Notes: generated by a model from the sequence alone, not told the origin. 38,590 bases of DNA from an uncultured Saprospiraceae bacterium (GCA_938002665.1 CALLAE010000113.1:1-38590); one strand, 5' to 3'. Shown: positions 7,830 to 15,302, counted from the first letter of the stretch. Numbers and translations are program-made.

Positions 7830-9209
7830 ATGAGGTCTTTTTTATGCATAATATTCAGTCTTATAACTGCTATGCCTTCGGCTATCAGCCAAGATGATTC
7901 TGCCTTTTTTATCAAAAGCATCTATGACTATACTTTAGAAAAAGGGTCCTGTGACCAGTGGTTAGCTCATCTTTCAGACAGTATAGGAGGGCGGCTAGCT
8001 GGTTCGGAAAATGCTGAATTGGCTGTAGATTACAGCTATAGGGTAATGGAGGGGTTTGAAAATGTAGATAAGACTACAAAGCAGCCCTGCACTGTGCCCA
8101 AGTGGGAAAGAGGAGACAAAGAAGAGGTCAAAATTATGTGGGGAGATGACATGAGAGAGCTAAAAGCACTCTCACTAGGCAATACTATCGGAACTGGAGC
8201 GGCAGGGATAAAAGGAGAGGTTATAGAGGTCTTCGGTCTAGATACTCTAGAAGAACTGGGTTCTGCTGTGCTCAAGGATAAAATTGTCTTCTTTAATAGA
8301 CCTATGGACCCTAAAAGACTCCGTACTGGGCATGCTTATGGTGAAGCCGTGGACCAGAGAGTGCATGGTGCCTCTAGAGCCTCTAAACATGGAGCAAAAG
8401 GTGTCTTAGTCCGGTCAGTAACGACCTTACATGATGATCTGCCGCATACAGGCGTACAGAGCTACGCTGCTGATATAGAACCTATTCCCTCACTGGCTAT
8501 AAGCACTAATGATGCGAACTATCTCAGTAAGGTCTTAGAGAGTTCTAAGGTAGAGGCTTACATCAAAAACAATCCGCAAGTACTAGATTCTGTGACGTCC
8601 TATAACGTCATAGCAGAAATAAAAGGCTCTGAATTTCCAGACGAAATAATACTAGTAGGTGGACACCTGGACTCATGGGATGTAGGTGGTGGAGCACATG
8701 ATGATGGCAGCGGCTGCGTACATGCCATGCAGGTTTTCAAGACTTTCGAAGCTCTGAATTATAAGCCTAAAAGAACCCTAAGATGCGTTCTCTTTATGAA
8801 TGAAGAAAATGGCCTAGGAGGAGGGAAGGCATATGCTAAAAACTCTAATGCTCATAATGAATTTCACCTTGCTGCCATAGAATCTGATGCGGGAGGTTTT
8901 ACACCGAGAGGTTTTGGTTGTTCTGCTCATCCTTCAGTATTCAAACCTTTTCTGGCTGCCCTACAGGGTTTTGAAGAATTCTTAGAACCTTATGACCTCT
9001 ACATCAAAGCAGGTGGTGGGGGTGCCGATATCAATCCTCTAAAATCGCAAAAGGGGTTGCTGATAGGATTTAGGCCTGATGGGTCTAGGTACTTTGATTT
9101 TCATCATACTACTGCGGATGTTTTTGAAAATGTAAACGTGAGGGAACTTAGACTAGGGGCTGCTGCCATTACTAGCTTGGTCTACTTGATAGACCAAAAA
9201 GGACTTTAA
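7830..9209 (+). CDS. Secreted M28 family zinc peptidase
   Basis: 459 aa. Signal peptide ending SAISQ, an N-terminal segment resembling carboxypeptidase Q-like enzymes (GGRLAGSENAELAVDY), an inserted PA-type domain (about residues 120-230, HGASRASKHGAKGVLVRS) and the M28 catalytic core from about residue 255. Probable metal and catalytic residues: His in GGHLDSWD (~278), Asp in GAHDDGSG (~290), the Glu pair in MNEENG (~325), Asp in ESDAGG, and His in FHHTTADVFENV near the C-terminus. All five M28 ligand positions appear intact. It probably acts as a periplasmic or secreted aminopeptidase or dipeptidase. The hpt gene starts 2 bp after its stop, so the two are likely one transcript. Confidence 0.87.
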   Translation: MRSFLCIIFSLITAMPSAISQDDSAFFIKSIYDYTLEKGSCDQWLAHLSDSIGGRLAGSENAELAVDYSYRVMEGFENVDKTTKQPCTVPKWERGDKEEVKIMWGDDMRELKALSLGNTIGTGAAGIKGEVIEVFGLDTLEELGSAVLKDKIVFFNRPMDPKRLRTGHAYGEAVDQRVHGASRASKHGAKGVLVRSVTTLHDDLPHTGVQSYAADIEPIPSLAISTNDANYLSKVLESSKVEAYIKNNPQVLDSVTSYNVIAEIKGSEFPDEIILVGGHLDSWDVGGGAHDDGSGCVHAMQVFKTFEALNYKPKRTLRCVLFMNEENGLGGGKAYAKNSNAHNEFHLAAIESDAGGFTPRGFGCSAHPSVFKPFLAALQGFEEFLEPYDLYIKAGGGGADINPLKSQKGLLIGFRPDGSRYFDFHHTTADVFENVNVRELRLGAAAITSLVYLIDQKGL

Positions 9210-9210
9210 G

Positions 9211-9753
9211 ATGAAAGAAGTCACCATACAAGGGAAGACCTTTGAGGTCTATCTAAGTGCTGAAGAAATCGCCGAACTTACCTCTACTCTAGCTGCACAA
9301 TTAAATGAAGCGTATGGCAATTTCAAATTAGATGTCATACTGATAAGTATCCTAGACGGGTCTTTCATCTTCATGGCAGATCTGGTACGTAAGCTTACTT
9401 TCCCTCACCAAATTCATTTTGTAAAGATCAGGTCTTATCAGGATACAGAGAGCACAGGAGAGGTAGAATATGTACTAGACGTAGATGCAGACGTCTCTGA
9501 CAAGCATGTCGTCGTCGTAGAAGATATCATAGATACAGGGCTAACAATAGAGTCCTTTGTAGATAAGCTAAATAAGTCTAATCCTCTTTCTGTAAAGATC
9601 TGTACACTGCTGAGTAAGCCAGAGGTACATAATGATATCGTCGACATAGACTTTGTGGGTAAGGAAATACCTGCAGAATTTGTAATCGGGTATGGATTAG
9701 ACCTAAATGGCTATGGTAGGAATCTGCCAGATATATATAAGCTGAAAGTATAA
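9211..9753 (+). CDS. hpt: Hypoxanthine phosphoribosyltransferase
   Basis: 180 aa, normal for HPRT. It transfers phosphoribose from PRPP to hypoxanthine (and often guanine) in purine salvage, in the cytoplasm. The PRPP-binding motif is VVVVEDIIDTGLT at about residues 96-108, with the acidic ED and DTG residues that contact ribose phosphate. Upstream are the flexible-loop region IRSYQD and the pyrophosphate-binding LDGSFIF. Near the C-terminus, PAEFVIGYGLD is the base-binding segment. It follows the M28 peptidase by 2 bp and precedes tRNA-Gln by 65 bp. Confidence 0.92.
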   Translation: MKEVTIQGKTFEVYLSAEEIAELTSTLAAQLNEAYGNFKLDVILISILDGSFIFMADLVRKLTFPHQIHFVKIRSYQDTESTGEVEYVLDVDADVSDKHVVVVEDIIDTGLTIESFVDKLNKSNPLSVKICTLLSKPEVHNDIVDIDFVGKEIPAEFVIGYGLDLNGYGRNLPDIYKLKV

Positions 9754-9799
9754 TCTATTAAATAACCCAATGCCTATTTCTATAAAGCGATAAATAACT

Positions 9800-9807
9800 T
9801 AATTTTG
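9800..9807 (+). promoter_or_regulatory. -7 element for tRNA-Gln
   Basis: TAATTTTG matches the Bacteroidota -7 consensus TAnnTTTG. It lies 11 nt before the mature tRNA 5' end, giving a leader of only a few bases. The -33 position holds TTT rather than TTG, so the match is incomplete. Confidence 0.5.
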
Positions 9808-9818
9808 CCATCCGAATT

Positions 9819-9890
9819 TGACCCATGGTGTAATTGGTAACACACCAGTTTTTGGTTCTGGCATTCTAGGTTCAAGTCCTAGTGGGTCAA
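9819..9890 (+). tRNA. tRNA-Gln (anticodon TTG)
   Basis: 72-nt cloverleaf. Acceptor arms TGACCCA (9819-9825) and TGGGTCA (9883-9889) with discriminator A at 9890. D-stem GTGT/ACAC around AATTGGTA. Anticodon stem CCAG(T)/(T)CTGG with loop TTTTGGT, giving anticodon TTG. T-stem CTAGG/CCTAG around TTCAAGT. The CCA tail is not encoded. The innermost anticodon-stem pair (31:39) is T-T, a mismatch. It is followed at once by its own terminator. Confidence 0.95.
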
Positions 9891-9893
9891 CAA

Positions 9894-9926
9894 AAAGCCT
9901 CAGAAACTTATGTTTTTGGGGCTTTT
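9894..9926 (+). terminator. Rho-independent terminator after tRNA-Gln
   Basis: A 14-bp stem counting G-U pairs (arms 9894-9907 and 9912-9925), 4-nt loop TTAT, then a T-rich tail. It begins 3 nt after the mature tRNA, so it should end the M28/hpt/tRNA region. Confidence 0.85.
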
Positions 9927-9947
9927 CTTGTTTTGGGATGTGGTAGT

Positions 9948-10169
9948 ATATGTCACCCTTTCAGGGTTTATTGTTTATGAGGAGTGGTTTGGATTGAATG
10001 AATTCAATCCTTTTTGTATGTCGCCCCGTTGGGGCTATTTGAATTTGCTCTCATAGATGGGATAAGAAACCCTCATAGTTAGATGTGGGGAGCTAAATTT
10101 TGCTCATTCTGCTTAAAGTTAGAATAGGACGGAAGTGAAAACTGACCCAGGTTGTATGTCACCCTTTCA
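9948..10169. repeat. Hairpin repeat unit 1 (modules A-B-C-D-A')
   Basis: Three small palindromes in order: A, ACCCT-TTC-AGGGT (9955-9967); B, an 8-bp stem GGATTGAA/TTCAATCC with TGAA loop (9991-10010); C, GCCCC-GTT-GGGGC (10023-10035). A roughly 110-bp non-palindromic module D (10041-10150) follows, and then a truncated second A (to 10169), where the rhodanese fragment begins. Positions 9991-10169 are almost identical to 10767-10944: one 1-bp indel and one substitution in about 178 bp. There is no coding potential. Confidence 0.85.
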
Positions 10170-10172
10170 ATG

Positions 10173-10361
10173 TCCACTTTTTGTTTTAGGTGTGCACACG
10201 ATTAGTTTTTTTACCTCTGGGATCTTCTAGTGGGCAGCCTTGGTTGGCCCATTCGAGATGCTGCCGTCACACAGGTCTGTAACCTCTCTTGCGTCAAGGA
10301 GTAGAACATCCTGATAGCTGTCTTTTAGGTCAGATACGCCTACGACGTCGACGCTATAGTT
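10173..10361 (-). pseudogene. Rearranged fragment of the neighbouring rhodanese-like gene
   Basis: This matches 11419-11779 of the intact rhodanese gene almost base for base, but with two changes. A 20-bp block (10268-10287) is the reverse complement of 11515-11534, with one substitution. About 170 bp (about 11535-11705) are deleted. There is also a 1-bp deletion near 10256. The fragment keeps the segment coding for SVDVVGVSDLKDSYQDVLLLDARE but lacks the signal peptide, the active-site cysteine loop and a proper C-terminus, so it cannot make a functional protein. It is bounded on both sides by repeat modules, so the array was built or rearranged after the gene was copied. Confidence 0.85.
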
Positions 10362-10550
10362 TGTATTTCGCCCCGTTGGGGCTATTTGTGTTTTGCTTCT
10401 TAGGTTGGATAAGAAACCCATATGGCTAGATGTGGGGAGCTAGTTTTGCTCTTTCTATTTAAGGATAGAATAGGGCGATAGTGGAATGAGTGGTCACGCA
10501 ACAACGTGATGGAAGCAAGTAAAGCTCGTTTTCAAGTGAACCTCGATATC
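10362..10550. repeat. Hairpin repeat unit 2 (modules C-D variant with extra hairpins)
   Basis: It begins with a C palindrome (10370-10382) directly abutting the rhodanese fragment, then a diverged D module (10389-10470; shares GGATAAGAAACCC and AGATGTGGGGAGCTA with the others). A unique 80-bp stretch follows with two hairpins: CACG-CAACAA-CGTG (about 10493-10506) and CCTCGA-TATCAA-TCGAGG (about 10531-10548). No open frame of note. Confidence 0.7.
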
Positions 10551-10706
10551 AATCGAGGGTATCTGGGAAGTTAAACCTCAGCTCTCTATCACTTCTTTCT
10601 TCCGCTTTTTTCATTGATAAAACAGCTCGCAAAAAATTTACCATAGAACTCATCCGCCATACTGCACTCAGGCTAATCGCTCATGAGTCCTATATATCTG
10701 TTAAGT
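10551..10706. repeat. Module E, copy 1
   Basis: About 155 bp that recur at 11093-11276. The shared core starts TGGGAAGTTAAACCTCAGC and runs through CATTGATAAAA and AGCTCGCAAAAAAT to a closing inverted pair, ATAGAACTCAT against ATGAGTCCTAT, separated by about 30 nt. The base-paired end suggests a structured RNA or DNA element. This copy lacks a roughly 40-bp insert present in copy 2. Confidence 0.75.
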
Positions 10707-10927
10707 GGTAACTGACACAGTTTGTATGTACCCTTTCAGGGTTGTGGTTGTCTATTACTTTTTTTGGGATTGAATGAATTCAATCCTTTTTGTATGTCGC
10801 CCCGTTGGGGCTATTTGAATTTGCTCTCATAGATGGGATAAGAAACCCTCATAGTTAGATGTGGGGAGCTAATTTTGCTCATTCTGCTTAAAGTTAGAAT
10901 AGGACGGAAGTGATAACTGACCCAGGT
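10707..10927. repeat. Hairpin repeat unit 3 (modules A-B-C-D)
   Basis: A palindrome missing one base (about 10729-10741), B (10767-10786), C (10799-10811) and D (10817-10926). From 10767 onward it is about 99% identical to unit 1, which implies a recent duplication or gene conversion within the array. Confidence 0.85.
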
Positions 10928-11092
10928 TGTATGTCACCCTTTCAGGGTTGTAGTTGGTATAATACTTTATTGGGATTGAATGAATTCAATCCCTGATTAT
11001 ATCGCCCCGTTGGGACTATTTCGTATTTGCTTTCCTAGATTGTATAAGAAACCCTCATGATTAGATGTAGGGAGCTAATTTTGCTCTTTCTA
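10928..11092. repeat. Hairpin repeat unit 4 (modules A-B-C-D, diverged)
   Basis: A palindrome ACCCT-TTC-AGGGT (10936-10948), B (10973-10992), a C copy with one arm mismatch (11004-11016) and a shortened D (11021-11092) that passes straight into module E. The order A-B-C-D-E here looks like the most complete unit. Confidence 0.8.
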
Positions 11093-11276
11093 TGTGGGAA
11101 GTTAAACCTCAGCTCTCTATTACTTCTTTTCTTCCGCTTTTTTCATTGATAAAAAAGCTCGCAAAAAATCTAGATGTTTAAAGGAATTTTTGCGCCACTG
11201 CGTTCTGCAAAACCATAGAACTCATTATGCAAACTGCACAGAGGCTAATCGCTCACGAGTTCTATATATTCTGTTA
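11093..11276. repeat. Module E, copy 2 (with insert)
   Basis: Homologous to 10551-10706, with about 40 bp inserted after AGCTCGCAAAAAATC (approximately 11171-11213). It closes with ATAGAACTC/GAGTTCTAT arms. The following stretch to 11333 holds no recognisable repeat or gene. Confidence 0.75.
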
Positions 11277-11333
11277 AACATCACTTTTGGCTTCGATCTA
11301 CAAATTATGCGTTAATCTTGTAGGGTTCTTTCT

Positions 11334-11375
11334 GCATTCAATCCCTGATGTATTTCGACCCGTTGGGGCTACTAG
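11334..11375. repeat. Terminal partial unit (half of B, then C)
   Basis: The right arm of B (ATTCAATCC), then a C palindrome with one substitution (11357-11369). It ends within a few bases of the rhodanese stop codon at 11378, so the array abuts the 3' end of that gene. Confidence 0.75.
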
Positions 11376-11377
11376 GT

Positions 11378-11905
11378 TCAATAGACTTTTTCTAGTTCAG
11401 TATTGTCTAGCCACTTGCTCCACTTTTTGTTGTAGGTGTGCACACGATTAGTTTTTTTACCTCTGGGATCTTCTAGTGGGCAGCCTTGGTTGGCCCATTC
11501 GAAGATGCTGCCGTAGAGGTTACGGACCTGTGTGAAGCCGCGGGCTAGCAGCTGCTCTCCTATCTTTTCACTTCTGTAGCCGATGGAGCAATAGATTACT
11601 ATAGGTGTATCTTTTGGTACTTTATCTAGCACGTTCCATTTAGGTGCCTTGTGGCCTAGATACTGAGCTCCTGGGATATGACTGACTAGATATTCTTCCA
11701 TCTCTCTTGCGTCAAGGAGTAGAACATCCTGATAGCTGTCTTTTAGGTCAGATACACCTACGACGTCCACGCTATAGTTAATCCATTTGTTAACTGTTCT
11801 ATTAAATTCTGGATTTTCGCAACTAGCTAAGGTGCCCTCTACCCACTGAGAAGTTCCAAAGAATGAAGAGAACATTAGATTAAATAATAAAAAATATTTT
11901 TTCAT
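11378..11905 (-). CDS. Exported rhodanese-like domain protein
   Basis: 175 aa. An N-terminal signal peptide (MKKYFLLFNLMFSSFFGTSQ) implies a periplasmic location. The rhodanese domain spans about residues 45-150: DVLLLDAREMEEYLVSHIPGAQYLG is the N-terminal part, and PIVIYCSIGYRSEKIGEQLL carries the active-site loop with catalytic Cys (CSIGYRS). NLYGSIFEWANQGCPL follows. The full active site suggests a sulfurtransferase or persulfide carrier; the substrate is unknown. It overlaps the mvaD stop by 4 bp (ATGA), so it is co-translated with it. A damaged partial copy lies in the repeat array just downstream. Confidence 0.88.
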   Translation of the reverse strand: MKKYFLLFNLMFSSFFGTSQWVEGTLASCENPEFNRTVNKWINYSVDVVGVSDLKDSYQDVLLLDAREMEEYLVSHIPGAQYLGHKAPKWNVLDKVPKDTPIVIYCSIGYRSEKIGEQLLARGFTQVRNLYGSIFEWANQGCPLEDPRGKKTNRVHTYNKKWSKWLDNTELEKVY

Positions 11906-12936
11906 GATAGTTTTTGTGGGCCTTGTCCAACGTGGTCATCTAAGATGGTTCCATCCTGACAGTACTGGCTAAGGTGCTGTTTTAGTTTTGCAATTTCTGT
12001 CAGGTATTTATGTGGATAGAGCATGTGAATATTGGGGCCAGCGTCAAGCGTGAAGTAGACTGGTATATATTTGCTGGTTCTGAATTCCTTAATTTCATTA
12101 ATGATGGAAATGGTATTAGGTTCCATGAGCATGTAAGGCGGTGTGGAGGCCATCATCAAGGCATGCAGCGTCAGGGCTTCTTTTTCTACGATAAGACCGA
12201 AGGTTTCTATATCTCCGGTTGTCATTGCTTGATTTAATTCTTCTAGGTGCTTGTGCGCTTGCTCGAAACGGTTGAGGGCATAGGGGTTATTCTCCATCAG
12301 TGCATGGCCTGCAGTGGATGAAACAGATTTTTCTTTTTTAGAGACTATCAAAATGTCATCGTGAAAGTCATTGAACACAGGATCAAAAGACTCGCCAAAG
12401 GGAATAGCGTACTCATTAGAACTGGCATTGGATATTGTGGTATCGCCCCAAATTGCTAAGGGACCAAAGACAGATCTGGAAGCGCTGCCACTACCTAATC
12501 TTGCTAGCATAGAGGCTTTATTAAAATCAATATTTTCTCTGTCATGAAGTTCCTGTTCAATAGACAACAAGCAAAGCGCTAAGGCTGACATGCTAGATGC
12601 GGAGGAGGCAATGCCTGAGGAGTGGGGAAAAGAGTTGCTACTTGCGATCTTGAATTTGTGCTGCTTTATGAGAGGTAAATCTTCTTTTATACTTTCTAAG
12701 TAGGCGACAATCTTGGTTTCAAAAGCTGGTTTGGTTTCACCTTCGAAAGTAAACTGAACTGAGGGACGGACCAATTCCTGATCTGACCTCTGATACTGAA
12801 TTTCAGTTATAGTGTGGGCATTGCTAAGTGTAAAGCTGATGGAAGGGTTAGAAGGTAGTTGTCTTCCGTGCTTTCCCCAATATTTTACTAGCGCAATATT
12901 AGATGGGCTTTTCCACTTTACAATTCCTTCTTTCAC
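11902..12936 (-). CDS. mvaD: Diphosphomevalonate decarboxylase
   Basis: 344 aa, near the family's usual length. It decarboxylates mevalonate 5-diphosphate with ATP to give isopentenyl diphosphate, the last step of the classical mevalonate pathway. The N-terminus KWKSPSNIALVKYWGK with LPSNPSISFTL is diagnostic. The GHMP-kinase glycine/serine-rich loop is PHSSGIASSASSMSALAL, and the catalytic region continues with GSGSASRSVFG. The start is GTG (12936), placed immediately after the DUF4294 stop codon with no gap; no better start is in frame. It is in an operon with DUF4294 and rhodanese. It shows that this organism uses mevalonate rather than, or besides, MEP. Confidence 0.93.
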   Translation of the reverse strand: MKEGIVKWKSPSNIALVKYWGKHGRQLPSNPSISFTLSNAHTITEIQYQRSDQELVRPSVQFTFEGETKPAFETKIVAYLESIKEDLPLIKQHKFKIASSNSFPHSSGIASSASSMSALALCLLSIEQELHDRENIDFNKASMLARLGSGSASRSVFGPLAIWGDTTISNASSNEYAIPFGESFDPVFNDFHDDILIVSKKEKSVSSTAGHALMENNPYALNRFEQAHKHLEELNQAMTTGDIETFGLIVEKEALTLHALMMASTPPYMLMEPNTISIINEIKEFRTSKYIPVYFTLDAGPNIHMLYPHKYLTEIAKLKQHLSQYCQDGTILDDHVGQGPQKLS

Positions 12937-13608
12937 TTAATTACCGTTTAGCTTGTCTTGTTCTATTCTATAGGAGATATCAAAATCTTGTAGTACGGCA
13001 TCAAGGATTTCGTATTGACCCCAAGTATAACCTTCCTTGAGATCATAACTATAAAGCTTAGAAGCGTTATGCCAATACATGGCTGTAAACCTTCCTCTCA
13101 CTCCTTTGATGAGATCGAACATGTTTTTATCTAGTTCTTTCTCGATCATTTTGACCATAATTTTTCCTTGCAACTTAGTCAACTTACGCAGTGGTGCTTC
13201 AAAATCTCTTTTGAGTTCTTCTTGCAGCTTCTTTATATGCTTTTTTCGCTTTCTTCTGCTCATGGTTTTTGTCACATGCTCAGTTTCTTTAAATATTCTA
13301 ATGGCTTGTTTTGCATAGGGATAAACCACGGCAGCGTAGCGTTTGAACTTCATGTACTTTCTATAATCCGCCTCATCTTTGAATGATCTCAAAGAAGTGA
13401 TGCTTATATCATCAAGCGTCTCCATGATCAGCGTATCACCTGCCTCGGTAATCATTGCTGTCATGATACGACCATCAATCTTGGTCTCAAACATATCCAA
13501 GTCTTCATCTCCATAATCTAAAGTGTCTGCTAGGACTCCTGGAGCAGTATCATTTTGGGCCAAAAGCCCTGCGGAGGTCAACAGTAATATAAAGGTCAAG
13601 TATCTCAT
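12937..13608 (-). CDS. DUF4294 domain protein, exported
   Basis: 223 aa. Signal peptide (MRYLTFILLLTSAGLLAQ), then IDGRIMTAMITEAGDTLIM and the family core YRKYMKFKRYAAVVYPYAKQAIRIFKE, followed by a basic helical segment (SRRKRKKHIKKLQEELKRDFEAPLRKL). This combination matches DUF4294, a Bacteroidota family of unknown function. It is the first gene of an operon with mvaD (zero spacing) and rhodanese. Confidence 0.85.
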   Translation of the reverse strand: MRYLTFILLLTSAGLLAQNDTAPGVLADTLDYGDEDLDMFETKIDGRIMTAMITEAGDTLIMETLDDISITSLRSFKDEADYRKYMKFKRYAAVVYPYAKQAIRIFKETEHVTKTMSRRKRKKHIKKLQEELKRDFEAPLRKLTKLQGKIMVKMIEKELDKNMFDLIKGVRGRFTAMYWHNASKLYSYDLKEGYTWGQYEILDAVLQDFDISYRIEQDKLNGN

Positions 13609-13767
13609 AAATCCGGCTTTCTAAGGCAAAAACGGAAGGATTATAATAATGTTACTAAAGAATTTGTTAACATTTGAGGGACGAAGTTATACATTAATGA
13701 CAAATCACGCATTATAGCGCGCATCTCAAGATATACAGCCTACTTTTTTTCCATCATTGGGCACCCC

Positions 13768-14379
13768 ATGCTCATCGTCATGTATGTATTGTTACTTTAT
13801 CTTAAAGTGAATCCCTACCTATTTCCTTATAGTCAAGGAAAGGAATTGGGTACACTTTCACTGATAATATTCTTCACTTCTGTATTGATTCCAGCTATTG
13901 CTATTCTTCTTATGCTCGGGGTAGGTTTTATAAAAAGTCTCGAAATGCGGAGTCGGACTGAACGTGTAGGTCCACTCATTGTAGTCGCCATCTGCTACAT
14001 CTGGCTTTATCTCAATATCAGAACCCATAATGCTATCCCAATTCCGTATGCTAATTTTATCTTGGGTTCTGTCATTTCTCTATTTCTGGCTTTCTTTATC
14101 AACAACTTTAGTAAGATCAGCCTGCATGGTGTGGGCATAGGTGGCCTGATCATGGCTACTCTACATCTTATAAGTTCTTATGGTAAAGGGCATATACAGT
14201 TATCTATTATGGGTTCGAATTTCGAGATGCATAATATATTGATCATCACTCTATGCCTTTTATTGGGAGGTATGATACTTTCCTCTAGGCTCTACCTAAA
14301 GGCACATACAAATGAGGAAATTGCTGGAGGATGCATGGTGGGGGTGCTGGGTCAAGTTGTGGTGATTTTGTTTTTTTAG
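13768..14379 (+). CDS. PAP2-superfamily-like integral membrane protein
   Basis: 203 aa from this ATG, with about six transmembrane segments. Phosphatase-like elements are in order: MRSRTERVGPL (basic N-terminal motif), SLHGVGIGG (the S-x-H element) and SRLYLKAHTNEE, which fits SRx5Hx3(D/E). So it may be a lipid-phosphate phosphatase; members of this Bacteroidota subgroup are uncharacterised. The reading frame is open upstream to 13678 and encodes RIIARISRYTAYFFSIIGHP, which looks like the usual first membrane helix of the family. That stretch has no ATG, GTG or TTG in frame, so the true start is uncertain. Divergent from DUF4294. Confidence 0.7.
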   Translation: MLIVMYVLLLYLKVNPYLFPYSQGKELGTLSLIIFFTSVLIPAIAILLMLGVGFIKSLEMRSRTERVGPLIVVAICYIWLYLNIRTHNAIPIPYANFILGSVISLFLAFFINNFSKISLHGVGIGGLIMATLHLISSYGKGHIQLSIMGSNFEMHNILIITLCLLLGGMILSSRLYLKAHTNEEIAGGCMVGVLGQVVVILFF

Positions 14380-14596
14380 TTTTGATTAATGCCTTCCGGG
14401 ATGCCCACCTATTCGCTTCCGAGTTCTGTATAGGTAACTCTCTGTGTTGCTCAAATCAAAATACCTAGAAGCATATCTTATCTAGGTCACAACACCTAGA
14501 CAATCGCATCTTTCCTACTCGAATTCCAATTTGCGGCTGTTTTGTGAGAAGGAGTATCCGTAACATGGTCGATTAAATCTGATTTTAACAGCCTAG

Positions 14597-15211
14597 CTAT
14601 TCGAAGAATTTCATTTGCTTAGTGTGGTCTAGTTCGGCGAGCATTTTGAAACTCTTTCTGTGGAGTGGTGTAATGCCGTGTTCTCTTATGCCATCTCGAT
14701 GGGCAGCCGTGGGGTAGCCCATATTGGTATCCCATGAGTAGAGTGGGTACTTTTTAGACATTCGTGTCATATAATTATCTCGTTCTACTTTAGCGAGAAC
14801 GGAGGCTGCAGCGATGGAGTAGTATTTGTCATCACCTTTGATAATGCATTCGAAGGGGATATTTTTGAAGGGCTTGAAGCGATTGCCGTCTACTAGGATG
14901 AATTCTGGCTTAGGGCTTAGCTCAGCGATGGCTTTGTGCATGGCTAGGATGGAGGCATTGAGAATATTTATTTTATCGATTTTTGCGGGGGTGACTTTTT
15001 TTATGCTATAACCTAAGGCTTCTTTTTTTATAAAGGCATACAGTTCGTTTTTCTGGATACTGTTTAATTGCTTAGAGTCACGGAGGAAAGGATGAGAGAA
15101 GTCTCTAGGTAATATTACTGCTGCAGCAAAGACTGGTCCTGCTAAGCAACCTCTACCTGCTTCATCTGTGCCGGCTTCTATTTTTGATTCAGTATGATAT
15201 GGTAAAAGCAC
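14597..15211 (-). CDS. rnhB: Ribonuclease HII
   Basis: 204 aa, typical length. It cleaves RNA in RNA-DNA hybrids, including single ribonucleotides in genomic DNA. The N-terminal TDEAGRGCLAGPVFAAAVILP carries catalytic Asp16 and Glu17. LVDGN supplies the third Asp, and SIAAASVLAKVERDNYM is the conserved helix with the final acidic residue. Start is GTG at 15211; the family normally begins a few residues before this motif (here LLPYHTESKIEAG), which supports it. It is divergent from the RND-family transporter at 15303. Confidence 0.93.
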   Translation of the reverse strand: MLLPYHTESKIEAGTDEAGRGCLAGPVFAAAVILPRDFSHPFLRDSKQLNSIQKNELYAFIKKEALGYSIKKVTPAKIDKINILNASILAMHKAIAELSPKPEFILVDGNRFKPFKNIPFECIIKGDDKYYSIAAASVLAKVERDNYMTRMSKKYPLYSWDTNMGYPTAAHRDGIREHGITPLHRKSFKMLAELDHTKQMKFFE

Positions 15212-15302
15212 TGTCTCGTTCTTACAGAAGTAAAGATGCTTATTCTTTAAAAGAAATGAACGAATATCGTGAGCAAAAAACCGCTTTCTTTGTTCTAATT
15301 AT

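Noticed and set aside
10227-10421. Independent 64-residue minus-strand gene
   Set aside because: It is mostly the rearranged copy of the rhodanese gene plus repeat sequence; the intact gene is at 11378-11905.
9940-11376. CRISPR array
   Set aside because: Repeats are long, diverged, differently spaced and partly coding-derived. There are no short, regular repeats with unique spacers, and no cas genes nearby.
9883-11376. tRNA-Gln as an integration (att) site for an island
   Set aside because: No direct copy of the tRNA 3' end was found in the following 1.5 kb, and no integrase was seen.
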